A stretch of DNA of 64,000 nt from an uncultured Bacteroidaceae bacterium (GCA_905234735.1 CAJOJA010000003.1:62001-126000), one strand, 5' to 3'; shown: positions 18,201 to 27,933, counted from the first letter of the stretch. Notes: a model not told the origin generated them from the sequence alone. A program made the numbers and translations.

Positions 18201-19716
18201 GGGCAAACTGCTGGCGGAAGTAGTTGAAGAAGATTTGTGGACGGTCGCTGATGACGGCCAACGGAGTGTCGTTACCCATCGCTGCCACTGGCTCCTGACC
18301 GGCAGTTGCCATCGGGACCACCGTTTTATCGATGTCCTCCTGACCGAAGCCGAAGTTGATGAGCTTGCGTTCATAGTTTTCTACAGAGTTTTCTACATGG
18401 CGACCGCTCTTCAGTTTTTCCAACTGGATGCGGTTGGTCGAGAGCCATTCGCGATAGGGATGTGCCTTAGCGAGCTGCTCCTTGATTTCGCCATCATAGT
18501 ATATTCTGCCCTCTTGCGTGTCGATGAGCAATAACTTACCGGGCTGCAAACGTCCCTTGCTCACAACGTCGCTGGGTTCGAAATCCATTACGCCTACCTC
18601 CGACGCAACGACCATCATGCCGTTCTTCGTAATCGTGTAGCGGCTGGGGCGCAGGCCGTTTCTGTCCAGCATGCCTCCAGCATAGCGACCGTCTGAGAAG
18701 AGCAGTGCGGCAGGCCCGTCCCACGGTTCCATCAGGATGGAGTGGTATTCGTAGAACGCCTTCAAATCCTCGCTAATCGGGTTCTTGTCGTTGAACGACT
18801 CCGGCACCAGGATGGCCATTGCCTGCGGCAGACCGAGTCCGCTCATTGTCAGGAACTCAAACACATTGTCGAGGCTTGCCGAATCGCTCATGCCCTCCTG
18901 TACGATGGGACGTAGATTCTTGATGTCGCCCAGTGCCTCGCTCGAGAGCACACTCTCGCGCGCCTTCATCCAACCGCGGTTGCCTCGGATGGTGTTGATT
19001 TCGCCGTTGTGTGCCAGCAGGCGGAAGGGCTGTGCCAACTTCCACTTGGGGAAGGTGTTGGTAGAGAAACGTGAATGCACCAATGCCAATCCGCTCGTGA
19101 AATAAGGATTGGACAGGTCGGGGAAATAGCGTCTGAGCTGGCCGCTCGTCAGCATGCCCTTGTATACGATGTTCTTGTTTGAAAGAGAGCAGATGTAGAA
19201 ATCCTCATTGCTGACGCGGTTTTCAATCCGCTTCCTTACCTTATATAATATACGCTCAAAAGTTTCAACCCCATCCTCTGAGATGCCCGTCACAAACACT
19301 TGTCTGATTTCGGGTTCCACCTCTTTCGCTCCTACGCCCAATGCTTCCGGACAAGTAGGAACCAAACGCATGTGCATCAGTTGCAAACCTTCGCGTTCCG
19401 TTTCCTCAATCATGATGCTCAGGATGTCCTCCTGCGCCTTAGCATCCTTGGGCAGGAACACCAATCCCGTTCCGTAACGACCCTTCTCAGGCACAGGAAT
19501 CCCCTGTAACAGAATGAACTCGTGTGGAATCTGCACCATGATACCAGCGCCGTCGCCCGTCTTGTCGCGCGTTTCAGCGCCGCGGTGCTCCATATTCTCC
19601 AGCACTTTCAGTGCATTATCCACCAGTTCATGACTCTTCCCGCCGTGGATGTTCACTACCATTCCCACGCCGCAAGCGTCATGTTCATAAGCTTCGTTAT
19701 ACAAACTGCGTCCCAT
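15217..19716 (-). CDS. gltB: Glutamate synthase large subunit
   Basis: Catalyses reductive transfer of the glutamine amide to 2-oxoglutarate. I use ATG 19716 (1499 residues), because it places the N-terminal nucleophile Cys15 (YEHDACGVG) behind the usual short propeptide. Domains in order: class II glutamine amidotransferase, central domain, FMN/3Fe-4S synthase domain (GAEGGTGASPASSMRFAGI, CNTNTCPVGVATQ), and C-terminal GXGXG beta-helix (GGRVVVLGKTGRNFAAGMSGG). Around residues 770-782 EVDKLTSKQVDSP is encoded by a GTTGACAAGTTGAC repeat. It heads the nitrogen-assimilation series on this strand. Confidence 0.97.
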   Translation of the reverse strand: MGRSLYNEAYEHDACGVGMVVNIHGGKSHELVDNALKVLENMEHRGAETRDKTGDGAGIMVQIPHEFILLQGIPVPEKGRYGTGLVFLPKDAKAQEDILSIMIEETEREGLQLMHMRLVPTCPEALGVGAKEVEPEIRQVFVTGISEDGVETFERILYKVRKRIENRVSNEDFYICSLSNKNIVYKGMLTSGQLRRYFPDLSNPYFTSGLALVHSRFSTNTFPKWKLAQPFRLLAHNGEINTIRGNRGWMKARESVLSSEALGDIKNLRPIVQEGMSDSASLDNVFEFLTMSGLGLPQAMAILVPESFNDKNPISEDLKAFYEYHSILMEPWDGPAALLFSDGRYAGGMLDRNGLRPSRYTITKNGMMVVASEVGVMDFEPSDVVSKGRLQPGKLLLIDTQEGRIYYDGEIKEQLAKAHPYREWLSTNRIQLEKLKSGRHVENSVENYERKLINFGFGQEDIDKTVVPMATAGQEPVAAMGNDTPLAVISDRPQIFFNYFRQQFAQVTNPAIDPIREELVMSLTEYIGAVGTNILTPDASNCKMVRLPQPVLTNTQLDILCNIRYKGFKTKKLAMLFDIKLGASGLRQAIEGLCKEAEASVDEGVNYIVLSDRDIDETHAAVPSLLAVSAVHHYLIGVGKRVQTALVVESGEIREVMHAALLLGYGASAICPYMTFAVLDDLVKKHKIQEDYATAEAHYIKAVDKGLKKIMSKMGISTIRSYRGAKIFESIGLSEDLLKRYFGTDVSTIGGIGLADIARDAIRLHDEAFEVDKLTSKQVDSPTLRNNGQFSWRKDGILHAWNPDTIANLQIATRLGSYKKFKEWSAMVDEKEKPIFIRDFFGFKKAAKPTPLEEVEPAESIVRHFVTGAMSFGALSIEAHEALALAMNKLGTRSNTGEGGEDNTRYHSDVEGVSLSSKTKQIASGRFGVTAEYLVNAEEIQIKVAQGAKPGEGGQLPGFKVNEIIAKTRNAIPGISLISPPPHHDIYSIEDLAQLIFDLKNINPTAAVSVKLVAESGVGTIAAGVAKAKADLIVISGAEGGTGASPASSMRFAGISPEIGLAETQQTLVINGLRNQVRLQTDGQLKTAKDVVIMAMLGADEFSFGTLPLIVLGCVMMRKCNTNTCPVGVATQDERLRARFLGRAEYVVNFFTFLAEQVREYLSEMGVHSLKEIIGHTELIEVHTANATDKQRTIDFARLLYKPESDKPLYWDRGQFTKVGGVKDEEIVAAAQRAIDNQEEVTLDFAIKNTDRAACTMLSGVIARKYGEAGLPDSTINIKFKGSAGQSFGAFAVRGLDIRLEGETNDYFGKGLSGGRISILPPARRDADFRAEDNIIAGNTGLYGATSGELYVNGRVGERFAVRNSGAIAVVEGAGDHCCEYMTGGRVVVLGKTGRNFAAGMSGGVAYVYDPDHTFDYFCNMDMVEINLVEEASHRKELLELIRQHYLHTGSAMAGRMLDDWNRNVEDFVQVVPIEYKRVLQEEQNKKLQEKIANIQRDY
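17375..17409. repeat. GTCAACTTGT simple repeat in frame within gltB
   Basis: GAGTCAACTTG, then a variant, then CGTCAACTTGTCAACTTC, all within the gltB frame. Translated as VDKLTSKQVD just before the conserved NNGQFSWRKDG segment. It may be a repeat insertion, but I cannot align it here. Confidence 0.4.
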
Positions 19717-19754
19717 AAATGAATTATTGTAATAATAATATTGAATTTTATAAC

Positions 19755-19901
19755 ATTTTGTCATCAAGACAATGCAAAGTTAAACATTTTGACAATAATC
19801 GCAACAACAAAATGATATTATTTTTGTAAAACAGGCGAAATTCTTGATTTATGTCAATAAAGTTTCAGATTATTGTGACAAAATGATGCGTATTTTGTCA
19901 A
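19755..19901. promoter_or_regulatory. Four ATTTTGTCA-like boxes between gltB and the P-II gene
   Basis: ATTTTGTCA occurs at 19755-19763 and 19893-19901, its reverse complement at 19877-19885, and a variant ATTTTGACA at 19786-19794. The last two exact copies form a perfect inverted repeat with a 7-bp spacer, directly upstream of the P-II -7 element. The first two bracket the gltB -7 element. This arrangement fits a shared nitrogen-responsive operator. The regulator is unknown. Confidence 0.5.
19775..19782 (-). promoter_or_regulatory. Promoter -7 element for the gltB operon
   Basis: TAACTTTG on the minus strand, about 58 bp upstream of the gltB ATG, between two ATTTTG(T/A)CA boxes. There is no convincing TTTG at -33, which may mean activator-dependent initiation. 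Confidence 0.45.
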
Positions 19902-19909
19902 AAAGATGT

Positions 19910-19917
19910 AATTTTGC
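19910..19917 (+). promoter_or_regulatory. Promoter -7 element for the P-II/amtB operon
   Basis: TAATTTTG on the plus strand lies 8 bp after the inverted ATTTTGTCA pair and 55 bp before the P-II ATG. The -33 position falls inside the inverted repeat instead of showing TTTG. Confidence 0.45.
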
Positions 19918-19972
19918 CACCGAAATCATTACAATGGATTACAGGACGCTCATTTATTAACAGTTTTAAGGT

Positions 19973-20320
19973 ATGAAGAAGATTGAAGCAATCATCAGAA
20001 AGACCAAGTTTGAGGAGGTCAAAGAGGCTTTGCTCAGTTCGGACATCGACTGGTTTGAGTATCACGATGTCCATGGAATTGGTCAGAGTCGACAAGAGCG
20101 TATTTATCGTGGTGTACAGTATTCCACGGATGTCATTGAACGAGTGGCCATCAGCATTGTTTGTCGCGATCAGTTTGTCCAGCCTACCATCCAGGTAATC
20201 ATCCAGACTGCTCATACGGGTGAGGTTGGTGACGGCCGCATCTTCGTGAGTGACATGATTGACACCTGGAGCATCCGAACAGGAGAACACGGAGACACGG
20301 TGTTGAGAGACAAAAAGTAA
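19973..20320 (+). CDS. P-II family nitrogen regulatory protein
   Basis: Small trimeric signal protein that senses 2-oxoglutarate and ATP/ADP and controls ammonium transport and glutamine metabolism. 115 residues. MKKIEAIIRKTKFEEVKEAL is the canonical start, with the T-loop region ending IYRGVQYS (Tyr in the position modified in other bacteria), and TGEVGDGRIFVSDMIDTWSIRTGE carrying the nucleotide-binding signature. It is the first gene before the ammonium transporter, the usual glnK-amtB pairing. Confidence 0.94.
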   Translation: MKKIEAIIRKTKFEEVKEALLSSDIDWFEYHDVHGIGQSRQERIYRGVQYSTDVIERVAISIVCRDQFVQPTIQVIIQTAHTGEVGDGRIFVSDMIDTWSIRTGEHGDTVLRDKK

Positions 20321-20334
20321 TTAGAATAACTTAA

Positions 20335-21600
<1,266 letters not shown>

Positions 21601-21695
21601 AGACCCGCACTTGTCTCCTCCCTCCTTGTATAGCAAGTGTTGACTGATTGGTAGGATAGGGAATAAATGTTTTTTTTCATTCAAATAATTTGATT

Positions 21696-22466
21696 ATGAA
21701 GACCATATCAAAAATGGGCTTTAAAGCCCTCGCTATATCCATTTTTTTAACATTGTCTACCACTCTTTCCGCCCAAGAAACAACTTCCCGCCTATACAAA
21801 GAGGAAGCGGGGAAGAGCCCGAAAGATTCATTTTCGGCAACCATTGGTGTCGACCTCGTCGACCAATACATCTGGCGTGGTCAGAATCTTGGTAATGTAG
21901 GTCTGCAACCCACTCTTGGCATTAGTTACAAGGGTCTCAGCCTTTCGACCTGGGGACACATCGGCATTGCCAATTGGGCCGATACCAAGGAGTTGGACTT
22001 CACCCTCAGCTATACCTACAAAGGTTTCTCTGTTTGCCTGACCGACTATTGGTTTTCACAAGGCAGCTATTTCCAATATAAGAACGGCAAGACCACCCAC
22101 ATCTGGGAGGCTGGTATCGGCTATGATTTTGACTTTCTTGCAGTCAAGTGGTTCACCAGCCTTTCTGGTAATGATGGTTTAAATGGTAGTGGTAATCGGG
22201 CCTACAGTAGTTATTTCGAACTCGCAGCCCCTTTCCGTCTGGCTACGCTCGATTGGTTGGTTACTGTCGGCTGTTCGCCTTGGTATAGCACGTTCTATGG
22301 TAATACACATTTCGCCGTTACGAATGTCACCCTAAAGGCTACCAAGGACTTCCTGTTCAAAGAGAAATACCATCTTCCCGTTTTCGCAGGTCTTACTGTA
22401 AACCCCGATTCCAAGAAGGTTTACCTCCTTTTTGGTGTCGGTTTCAACTTCGAGGCCAAACGTTGA
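21696..22466 (+). CDS. Predicted outer-membrane beta-barrel of the nitrogen cluster
   Basis: 256 residues from ATG 21696, with a signal peptide ending TLSAQE. The mature part opens FSATIGVDLVDQYIWRGQNL, the pattern of TorF/MltA-like putative porins, and alternates amphipathic strands up to GVGFNFEAKR. Its position behind P-II and amtB suggests a channel or structural outer-membrane partner for nitrogen acquisition; this is inference from context. The 95-bp gap after amtB holds no clear promoter. Confidence 0.65.
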   Translation: MKTISKMGFKALAISIFLTLSTTLSAQETTSRLYKEEAGKSPKDSFSATIGVDLVDQYIWRGQNLGNVGLQPTLGISYKGLSLSTWGHIGIANWADTKELDFTLSYTYKGFSVCLTDYWFSQGSYFQYKNGKTTHIWEAGIGYDFDFLAVKWFTSLSGNDGLNGSGNRAYSSYFELAAPFRLATLDWLVTVGCSPWYSTFYGNTHFAVTNVTLKATKDFLFKEKYHLPVFAGLTVNPDSKKVYLLFGVGFNFEAKR

Positions 22467-22569
22467 TAGTTTCCCCTTATGAATACAAAGAATCCACTCC
22501 CCCTGAAGAATAAATAGTATGAAATATATCAATGAATATGAGTGGATGTTTGCATTTTGTCCTTCAAAT

Positions 22570-22601
22570 TTTGTATATTAGAACAAAAAGTAATATCTTT
22601 G
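22570..22601 (+). promoter_or_regulatory. Promoter of pyrG
   Basis: TTTG (22570-22573) and TATCTTTG (22594-22601) with a 20-bp spacer. A near match to the nitrogen box, ATTTTGTCC (22554-22562), lies just upstream. Confidence 0.7.
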
Positions 22602-22637
22602 CATCGATTTTAAGCAAAATGACAACTTAAGGTGATG

Positions 22638-24233
22638 ATGAATACAAAATATATCTTTGTCACGGGTGGTGTGGTTTCTTCATTAGGAAAGGGCATCATC
22701 TCGGCCAGCATAGGTAAACTGCTGCAGGCACGTGGCTTTAAGGTCACGATTCAGAAATTCGATCCCTACATCAACATCGACCCTGGGACGCTGAACCCTT
22801 ACGAGCACGGGGAGTGCTACGTGACGGAGGACGGTTTCGAGACCGACCTGGACTTGGGACATTATGAACGGTTTACGGGCATACACACTACGCGTAACAA
22901 CTCGATTACGACGGGGCGCATCTACAAGACGGTGATAGACCGCGAACGGCACGGCGACTATCTGGGCAAGACGATCCAGGTGGTGCCGCATATCACGGAC
23001 GAAATTAAACGGAGAATGTTGCGTGAGGGTCTAGACGAGGGCCTAGATTTCGTGATAACAGAGGTCGGCGGTACCATCGGCGACATAGAGAGTGCACCGT
23101 TTATGGAGGCCATCCGGCAGCTGCGTTGGCAACTGGGACGCGATGCCGTGTGTGTGCATCTGACTTATGTGCCCTATCTGAAGGCGGCGGACGAACTGAA
23201 GACGAAGCCGACGCAACACTCTGTAAAGGAACTGCAAGGGATGGGTATTCAGCCGGATATTCTCGTCCTCAGGACGGAACGCCACCTCGATGACCACGTG
23301 CGCATGAGGGTGGCATCTTTCTGTAATGTGGACTTGGAGTGCGTGGTGCAGAGCGAGGATATGACGAGTATCTACGAGGTGCCCGTGAACATGCAGAAAC
23401 AGGGACTGGACGCTGCTATCATGCGAAAGATTGGAATCCCCGTAGGTGAGACGCCAACTATGAAACCTTGGCATGACTTCCTCGACAAACAGCGCAATGC
23501 CAAGCACGAAGTACACATCGGACTGGTGGGCAAATACGACCTGCAGGATGCCTATAAGAGCATTCGCGAGAGTCTGAATCTGGCAGGCATCTACAACGAC
23601 GTGAAGGCACGGCTGCACTTTATCAATAGCGAGGAAATCAGTCGTGAGAACGTAGCCGAGAAGCTCGACGGTATGGCAGGCATCATCATTTGTCCTGGTT
23701 TCGGACAGCGAGGCATCGAGGGCAAGATTCTCGCTGCAGAATACACGCGCACCAACGAAATTCCCACCTTCGGCATCTGTCTGGGTATGCAAATGATGGT
23801 GATTGAGTTTGCCCGTAACGTGCTGGGCTACGAGGATGCAAACAGTCGCGAGATGGATGAGCAGACACCGCACAACATCATCGACATCATGGAGGAACAG
23901 AAGAATATCACGCAGATGGGCGGCACTATGCGACTGGGTGCCTATGAGTGCGAACTGCGGAAAGGCAGTCGCGTCTACGAGGCATACGGTGATGAGGTGC
24001 TGATAAGTGAGAGGCATCGCCATCGCTACGAGTTCAACAACGCCTACAAAGAGGAATGCGAGTCCAGGGGAATGAAGTGCGTGGGCATCAACCCTGCCGC
24101 AAACCTCGTGGAGATTGTCGAGATACCGGAAAAACGCTGGTACGTCGGCACGCAGTTCCACCCAGAATACTCGTCAACGGTACTGCATCCGCATCCGCTC
24201 TTCATGTCGTTCATTAGGGCTTGCATTGAATAA
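22638..24233 (+). CDS. pyrG: CTP synthase
   Basis: Aminates UTP to CTP using glutamine and ATP. 531 residues from ATG 22638 (ATG 22635 also possible). N-terminal synthase domain: KYIFVTGGVVSSLGKGI, EVGGTIGDIES. C-terminal class I glutaminase: GICLGMQMMVIEFARNV with the nucleophile Cys, and QFHPEYSS with the catalytic His and Glu. It is the first of three consecutive glutamine amidotransferase genes. Confidence 0.97.
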   Translation: MNTKYIFVTGGVVSSLGKGIISASIGKLLQARGFKVTIQKFDPYINIDPGTLNPYEHGECYVTEDGFETDLDLGHYERFTGIHTTRNNSITTGRIYKTVIDRERHGDYLGKTIQVVPHITDEIKRRMLREGLDEGLDFVITEVGGTIGDIESAPFMEAIRQLRWQLGRDAVCVHLTYVPYLKAADELKTKPTQHSVKELQGMGIQPDILVLRTERHLDDHVRMRVASFCNVDLECVVQSEDMTSIYEVPVNMQKQGLDAAIMRKIGIPVGETPTMKPWHDFLDKQRNAKHEVHIGLVGKYDLQDAYKSIRESLNLAGIYNDVKARLHFINSEEISRENVAEKLDGMAGIIICPGFGQRGIEGKILAAEYTRTNEIPTFGICLGMQMMVIEFARNVLGYEDANSREMDEQTPHNIIDIMEEQKNITQMGGTMRLGAYECELRKGSRVYEAYGDEVLISERHRHRYEFNNAYKEECESRGMKCVGINPAANLVEIVEIPEKRWYVGTQFHPEYSSTVLHPHPLFMSFIRACIE

Positions 24234-24283
24234 TAACAAATTGGTAATCAAGTAAATCATAATAATAATTTAAGATAAAGGTT

Positions 24284-26131
24284 ATGTGCGGAATTGTAGG
24301 ATATATAGGTACGAGACGTGCCTATCCCGTATTGATAAAAGGACTGAAAAGATTGGAATATCGTGGCTACGACAGCGCAGGTGTGGCCATGATTAGTAAC
24401 AATGGCAATCTGAATGTGTACAAGTCCAAAGGTAAGGTTGCAGACCTTGAAACTTTCTGCGAAGAAAAAGACACAACGGGTTGCGTGGGAATCGCTCATA
24501 CAAGATGGGCTACGCACGGCGAACCTAACAGCACCAACGCTCATCCCCATTATTCTGCATCGGGGCGTCTTGCTCTCATACACAATGGTATCATTGAGAA
24601 CTATGCGACAATTAAAGAGAATCTCATAGCTCGTGGCATACAGTTCAAGAGTGCCACAGACACAGAGGTGCTTGTCCAATTCATTGAGCACATCATGCTC
24701 AGCAACGACCTTCCGCTGCTCGAAGCCGTACAAGTGGCTTTTCGTCAAGTGATTGGTGCATACGCTATCGCCATACTCGACCGCGAACACCCTGACACTA
24801 TTGTCTGTGCGCGTCAGAGTTCGCCGCTTGTCGTAGGGCTTGGGGACGATGGTGATTTCTACCTTGCTTCAGATGCCAGTCCCATTGCCGAGTATACAGA
24901 CCGTGTGGTATATCTCAATGATGGTGATATTGCAGTGATGCGATTGGGCCAGGAGTTGAAAGTTGTGAATATCGATAACGAGACACAACATCCGAAGGTG
25001 AAGCAGATAGATGTCACTCTCGGTCAGTTAGAGAAAGGCGGCTATCCCTTCTTCATGCTCAAGGAGATTTTCGAACAACCCAATTGCCTGCGCGACTCCA
25101 TGCGTGGCCGCATTAATGTAGAAGCCGACCGCATCACACTCTCTGCCGTAATCGACTACCGTGAGACTCTAATAAATGCACGTCGCATTATCATCGTGGC
25201 CTGCGGTACAAGCTGGCATGCCGGGCTCATTGGGAAACAGCTGATTGAGAGTTTGTGTCGCATCCCTGTAGAAGTGGAATATGCCTCGGAGTTTCGTTAT
25301 CGTCAACCTGTCATATACCCTGACGATGTGGTCATTGCCATTTCACAGAGTGGTGAGACCGCTGATACGCTGGCAGCCATTGAACTGGCACGCCAGGCAG
25401 GAGCTTTCGTCTTCGGTGTATGCAATGCTATTGGTGCTTCTATTCCCCGCCAGACTCAGACGGGTGTTTATATCCATGTGGGGCCAGAGATAGGCGTGGC
25501 ATCGACCAAGGCTTTTACGGGACAGGTCACCGTGCTGTCAATGCTTGCACTCTGCATAGCCAATGAACGCCACACGATTTCTGATGAACAGTACAAGGAG
25601 ATGGTGGCCGAGCTGACACGGATTCCTGCAAAAATGGAGGAAGCTCTGAAAACCAACGAGCAGATAGAACGCTTAGCAGCTATCTTCACCTACGCAAAGA
25701 ATTGCTTGTATCTGGGACGTGGCTACAATTATCCCGTCGCCCTTGAAGGTGCCCTCAAACTGAAGGAGATCTCTTACATCCACGCCGAGGGCTATCCTGC
25801 GGCAGAAATGAAGCATGGTCCTATAGCCCTCATAGACAGCGAGATGCCCGTTTTCGTGATTGCCACGCGTGATAAACTTCATGGGAAAGTTATAAGTAAC
25901 ATACAAGAGGTGAGGGCACGAGGCGGACGTGTCACAGCCCTCGTCACTGCTGGTGATGAAGAAATCTGCAAGCTGGCCGACCATGTCATTGAACTGCCAG
26001 ATACCCTTGAGTGTTTTCAACCTCTTATCGCCAGCATTCCATTGCAATTGCTGGCCTATCACATCGCAGTATGCAAGGGCAAGGACGTAGACCGTCCTCG
26101 CAACCTCGCCAAGAGTGTAACCGTTGAATAA
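24284..26131 (+). CDS. glmS: Glutamine--fructose-6-phosphate aminotransferase (isomerizing)
   Basis: First step of UDP-GlcNAc synthesis: fructose 6-phosphate plus glutamine to glucosamine 6-phosphate. 615 residues. Class II glutaminase with Cys2 (MCGIVGYIG), HTRWATHGEPN and GIIENY; then two SIS domains (ACGTSWHAGLIGK, ISQSGETADTLAAI) and the conserved end AKSVTVE. No ribozyme-like leader is visible in the 50 bp upstream. Confidence 0.97.
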   Translation: MCGIVGYIGTRRAYPVLIKGLKRLEYRGYDSAGVAMISNNGNLNVYKSKGKVADLETFCEEKDTTGCVGIAHTRWATHGEPNSTNAHPHYSASGRLALIHNGIIENYATIKENLIARGIQFKSATDTEVLVQFIEHIMLSNDLPLLEAVQVAFRQVIGAYAIAILDREHPDTIVCARQSSPLVVGLGDDGDFYLASDASPIAEYTDRVVYLNDGDIAVMRLGQELKVVNIDNETQHPKVKQIDVTLGQLEKGGYPFFMLKEIFEQPNCLRDSMRGRINVEADRITLSAVIDYRETLINARRIIIVACGTSWHAGLIGKQLIESLCRIPVEVEYASEFRYRQPVIYPDDVVIAISQSGETADTLAAIELARQAGAFVFGVCNAIGASIPRQTQTGVYIHVGPEIGVASTKAFTGQVTVLSMLALCIANERHTISDEQYKEMVAELTRIPAKMEEALKTNEQIERLAAIFTYAKNCLYLGRGYNYPVALEGALKLKEISYIHAEGYPAAEMKHGPIALIDSEMPVFVIATRDKLHGKVISNIQEVRARGGRVTALVTAGDEEICKLADHVIELPDTLECFQPLIASIPLQLLAYHIAVCKGKDVDRPRNLAKSVTVE

Positions 26132-26162
26132 AATGTAAAATTGTAAATAGTAAATTATCATT

Positions 26163-27863
26163 ATGTGCGGAATTGTATCTATTTTTAACATAAAACAGCA
26201 GACCCCAGAGCTGCGACATAAAGCATTGCGTATGAGTCAGAAAATCCGTCATCGCGGACCTGACTGGAGTGGAATATATTGTGGTGGCAGCGCCATCCTG
26301 GCTCACGAACGGCTGAGTATCGTCGACCCGGAGAGCGGTGGCCAACCGTTGTATTCGCCTGAACGTAAGCAGGTGTTGGCGGTGAATGGCGAGATATACA
26401 ATCATCAGGAGATACGCCGCCGTTTTGCTGGACAGTACGAATTCCAGACAGGTAGTGACTGCGAGGTTATTCTGGCACTTTATCGCGAATGGCGCCAGCA
26501 GTCTCCTTCCCTTCGGGAGGGGGTGGGGGGCGGCTCTTTCCTCGAAGACCTCAACGGCATCTTTGCCTTTGCTCTCTACGATGAGGAGCGCGATGAGTAT
26601 CTAATAGCCCGTGACCCTATCGGCGTGATACCTCTTTATATCGGCTATGATGGCGACGACACCGTATATGTCGCCTCAGAACTGAAAGCCCTCGAAGGGC
26701 AATGCGAGCGCTACGAGCCTTTCCTGCCCGGCCACTATTATTGGAGCAAGGAGCCTGGAATGAAGCGCTATTACCGGCGCGATTGGTTCAATTATGAAGC
26801 CGTGAAGGGCAATCCCGCCAGCGTTTCTGCCATCCGCGAGGGACTGACCGATGCCGTCAAGCGCCAGTTGATGAGCGATGTGCCATACGGTGTGCTCTTG
26901 TCTGGAGGTCTCGATTCCTCGGTCATCTCAGCCCTTGCCGAAAAGTTCAGCGAACACCGCATTGAGGATGACTCGAAGACTCGTGCCTATTGGCCCCGTC
27001 TGCATTCCTTTGCCGTAGGTCTGAAGGGCGCTCCGGATTTGGCAAAGGCCAGACTTGTGGCCGACCATATCGGTACCGTACACCACGAAATCAACTACAC
27101 CATTCAGGAGGGACTGGATGCCATCCGCGACGTCATCTATTTCATTGAGACCTACGATGTCACCACCGTTCGCGCCTCCACACCGATGTACCTATTGGCG
27201 CGAGTCATCAAGTCGATGGGTATCAAGATGGTGCTCAGCGGCGAGGGGGCCGACGAGATCTTCGGTGGCTACCTCTATTTCCACAAAGCTCCCTCGGCTC
27301 AGGCCTTCCATGAAGAGACTGTTCGCAAGCTTGGCAAGCTCTATCTCTACGACTGCCTCCGTGCCAACAAGAGCCTGTCGGCCTGGGGCGTAGAGGGCCG
27401 TGTGCCTTTCCTCGACAAGGAGTTCCTCGATGTCGCCATGCGCACCAATCCAGAGGCCAAAATGTGTCCTGGTCAGACGATGGAGAAGAAAATCGTCCGC
27501 GAGGCCTTTGCCGACATGCTGCCTGCCGAAGTCGCCTGGCGACAGAAGGAGCAGTTCAGCGATGGGGTGGGCTACTCATGGATCGACACGCTGAAGCAAA
27601 TCACCTCAGAGGCCGTTGCCGACGAACAGATGGCCCATGCAGCCGAGCGTTTCCCCATCAATCCGCCGAAGAACAAAGAGGAATACTACTACCGCAGCAT
27701 CTTCGCCGAGCATTTCCCCAGCGACTCTGCGGCTCGCACCGTTCCCTCCGAGGCCTCTGTCGCCTGCAGTACAGCCATCGCCCTCGAATGGGACGCCGCC
27801 TTCAAAGGCATGAACGACCCCAGCGGCCGAGCTGTCAAAGGCGTACACGAAAGTGCGTATTAA
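26163..27863 (+). CDS. asnB: Asparagine synthetase B (glutamine-hydrolysing)
   Basis: Makes asparagine from aspartate, glutamine and ATP. 566 residues: N-terminal glutaminase with Cys2 (MCGIVSIFN), RLSIVDPESGGQPL and NGEIYNHQEI; C-terminal synthetase with the ATP pyrophosphatase loop LLSGGLDSSVISALA and SGEGADEIFGGYLYF. Residues about 114-125 (QSPSLREGVGGGS) are encoded by a palindromic repeat that looks inserted in frame. It lies 31 bp after glmS and converges on nadD. Confidence 0.95.
   Translation: MCGIVSIFNIKQQTPELRHKALRMSQKIRHRGPDWSGIYCGGSAILAHERLSIVDPESGGQPLYSPERKQVLAVNGEIYNHQEIRRRFAGQYEFQTGSDCEVILALYREWRQQSPSLREGVGGGSFLEDLNGIFAFALYDEERDEYLIARDPIGVIPLYIGYDGDDTVYVASELKALEGQCERYEPFLPGHYYWSKEPGMKRYYRRDWFNYEAVKGNPASVSAIREGLTDAVKRQLMSDVPYGVLLSGGLDSSVISALAEKFSEHRIEDDSKTRAYWPRLHSFAVGLKGAPDLAKARLVADHIGTVHHEINYTIQEGLDAIRDVIYFIETYDVTTVRASTPMYLLARVIKSMGIKMVLSGEGADEIFGGYLYFHKAPSAQAFHEETVRKLGKLYLYDCLRANKSLSAWGVEGRVPFLDKEFLDVAMRTNPEAKMCPGQTMEKKIVREAFADMLPAEVAWRQKEQFSDGVGYSWIDTLKQITSEAVADEQMAHAAERFPINPPKNKEEYYYRSIFAEHFPSDSAARTVPSEASVACSTAIALEWDAAFKGMNDPSGRAVKGVHESAY
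26503..26534. repeat. Palindromic REP-like repeat in frame within asnB
   Basis: CTCCTTCCCTTCGGGAGG followed by GGGTGGGGGGCGGC; the CTTCCC-TTC-GGGAGG core is a tight hairpin. Encodes SPSLREGVGGG in the glutaminase domain, between the EWRQQ and FLEDLNGIFAFAL segments that are contiguous in ordinary family members. Confidence 0.6.
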
Positions 27864-27933
27864 CTTATGTAGTTGCTAAAGAGGTGCGAGCTAATGCTAT
27901 AGTAGTGCATGGAGTAGTCATACATCTTCCATC

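Noticed and set aside
22492-22547. ATCCACTC...GAGTGGAT inverted repeat as a terminator after the outer-membrane barrel gene
   Set aside because: Only 8 bp with a 40-nt loop and no T-tract; too weak to call.
24234-24283. glmS ribozyme upstream of glmS
   Set aside because: The gap is only 50 bp of AT-rich DNA with no room for the ribozyme fold, and the element is known mainly from Gram-positive bacteria.
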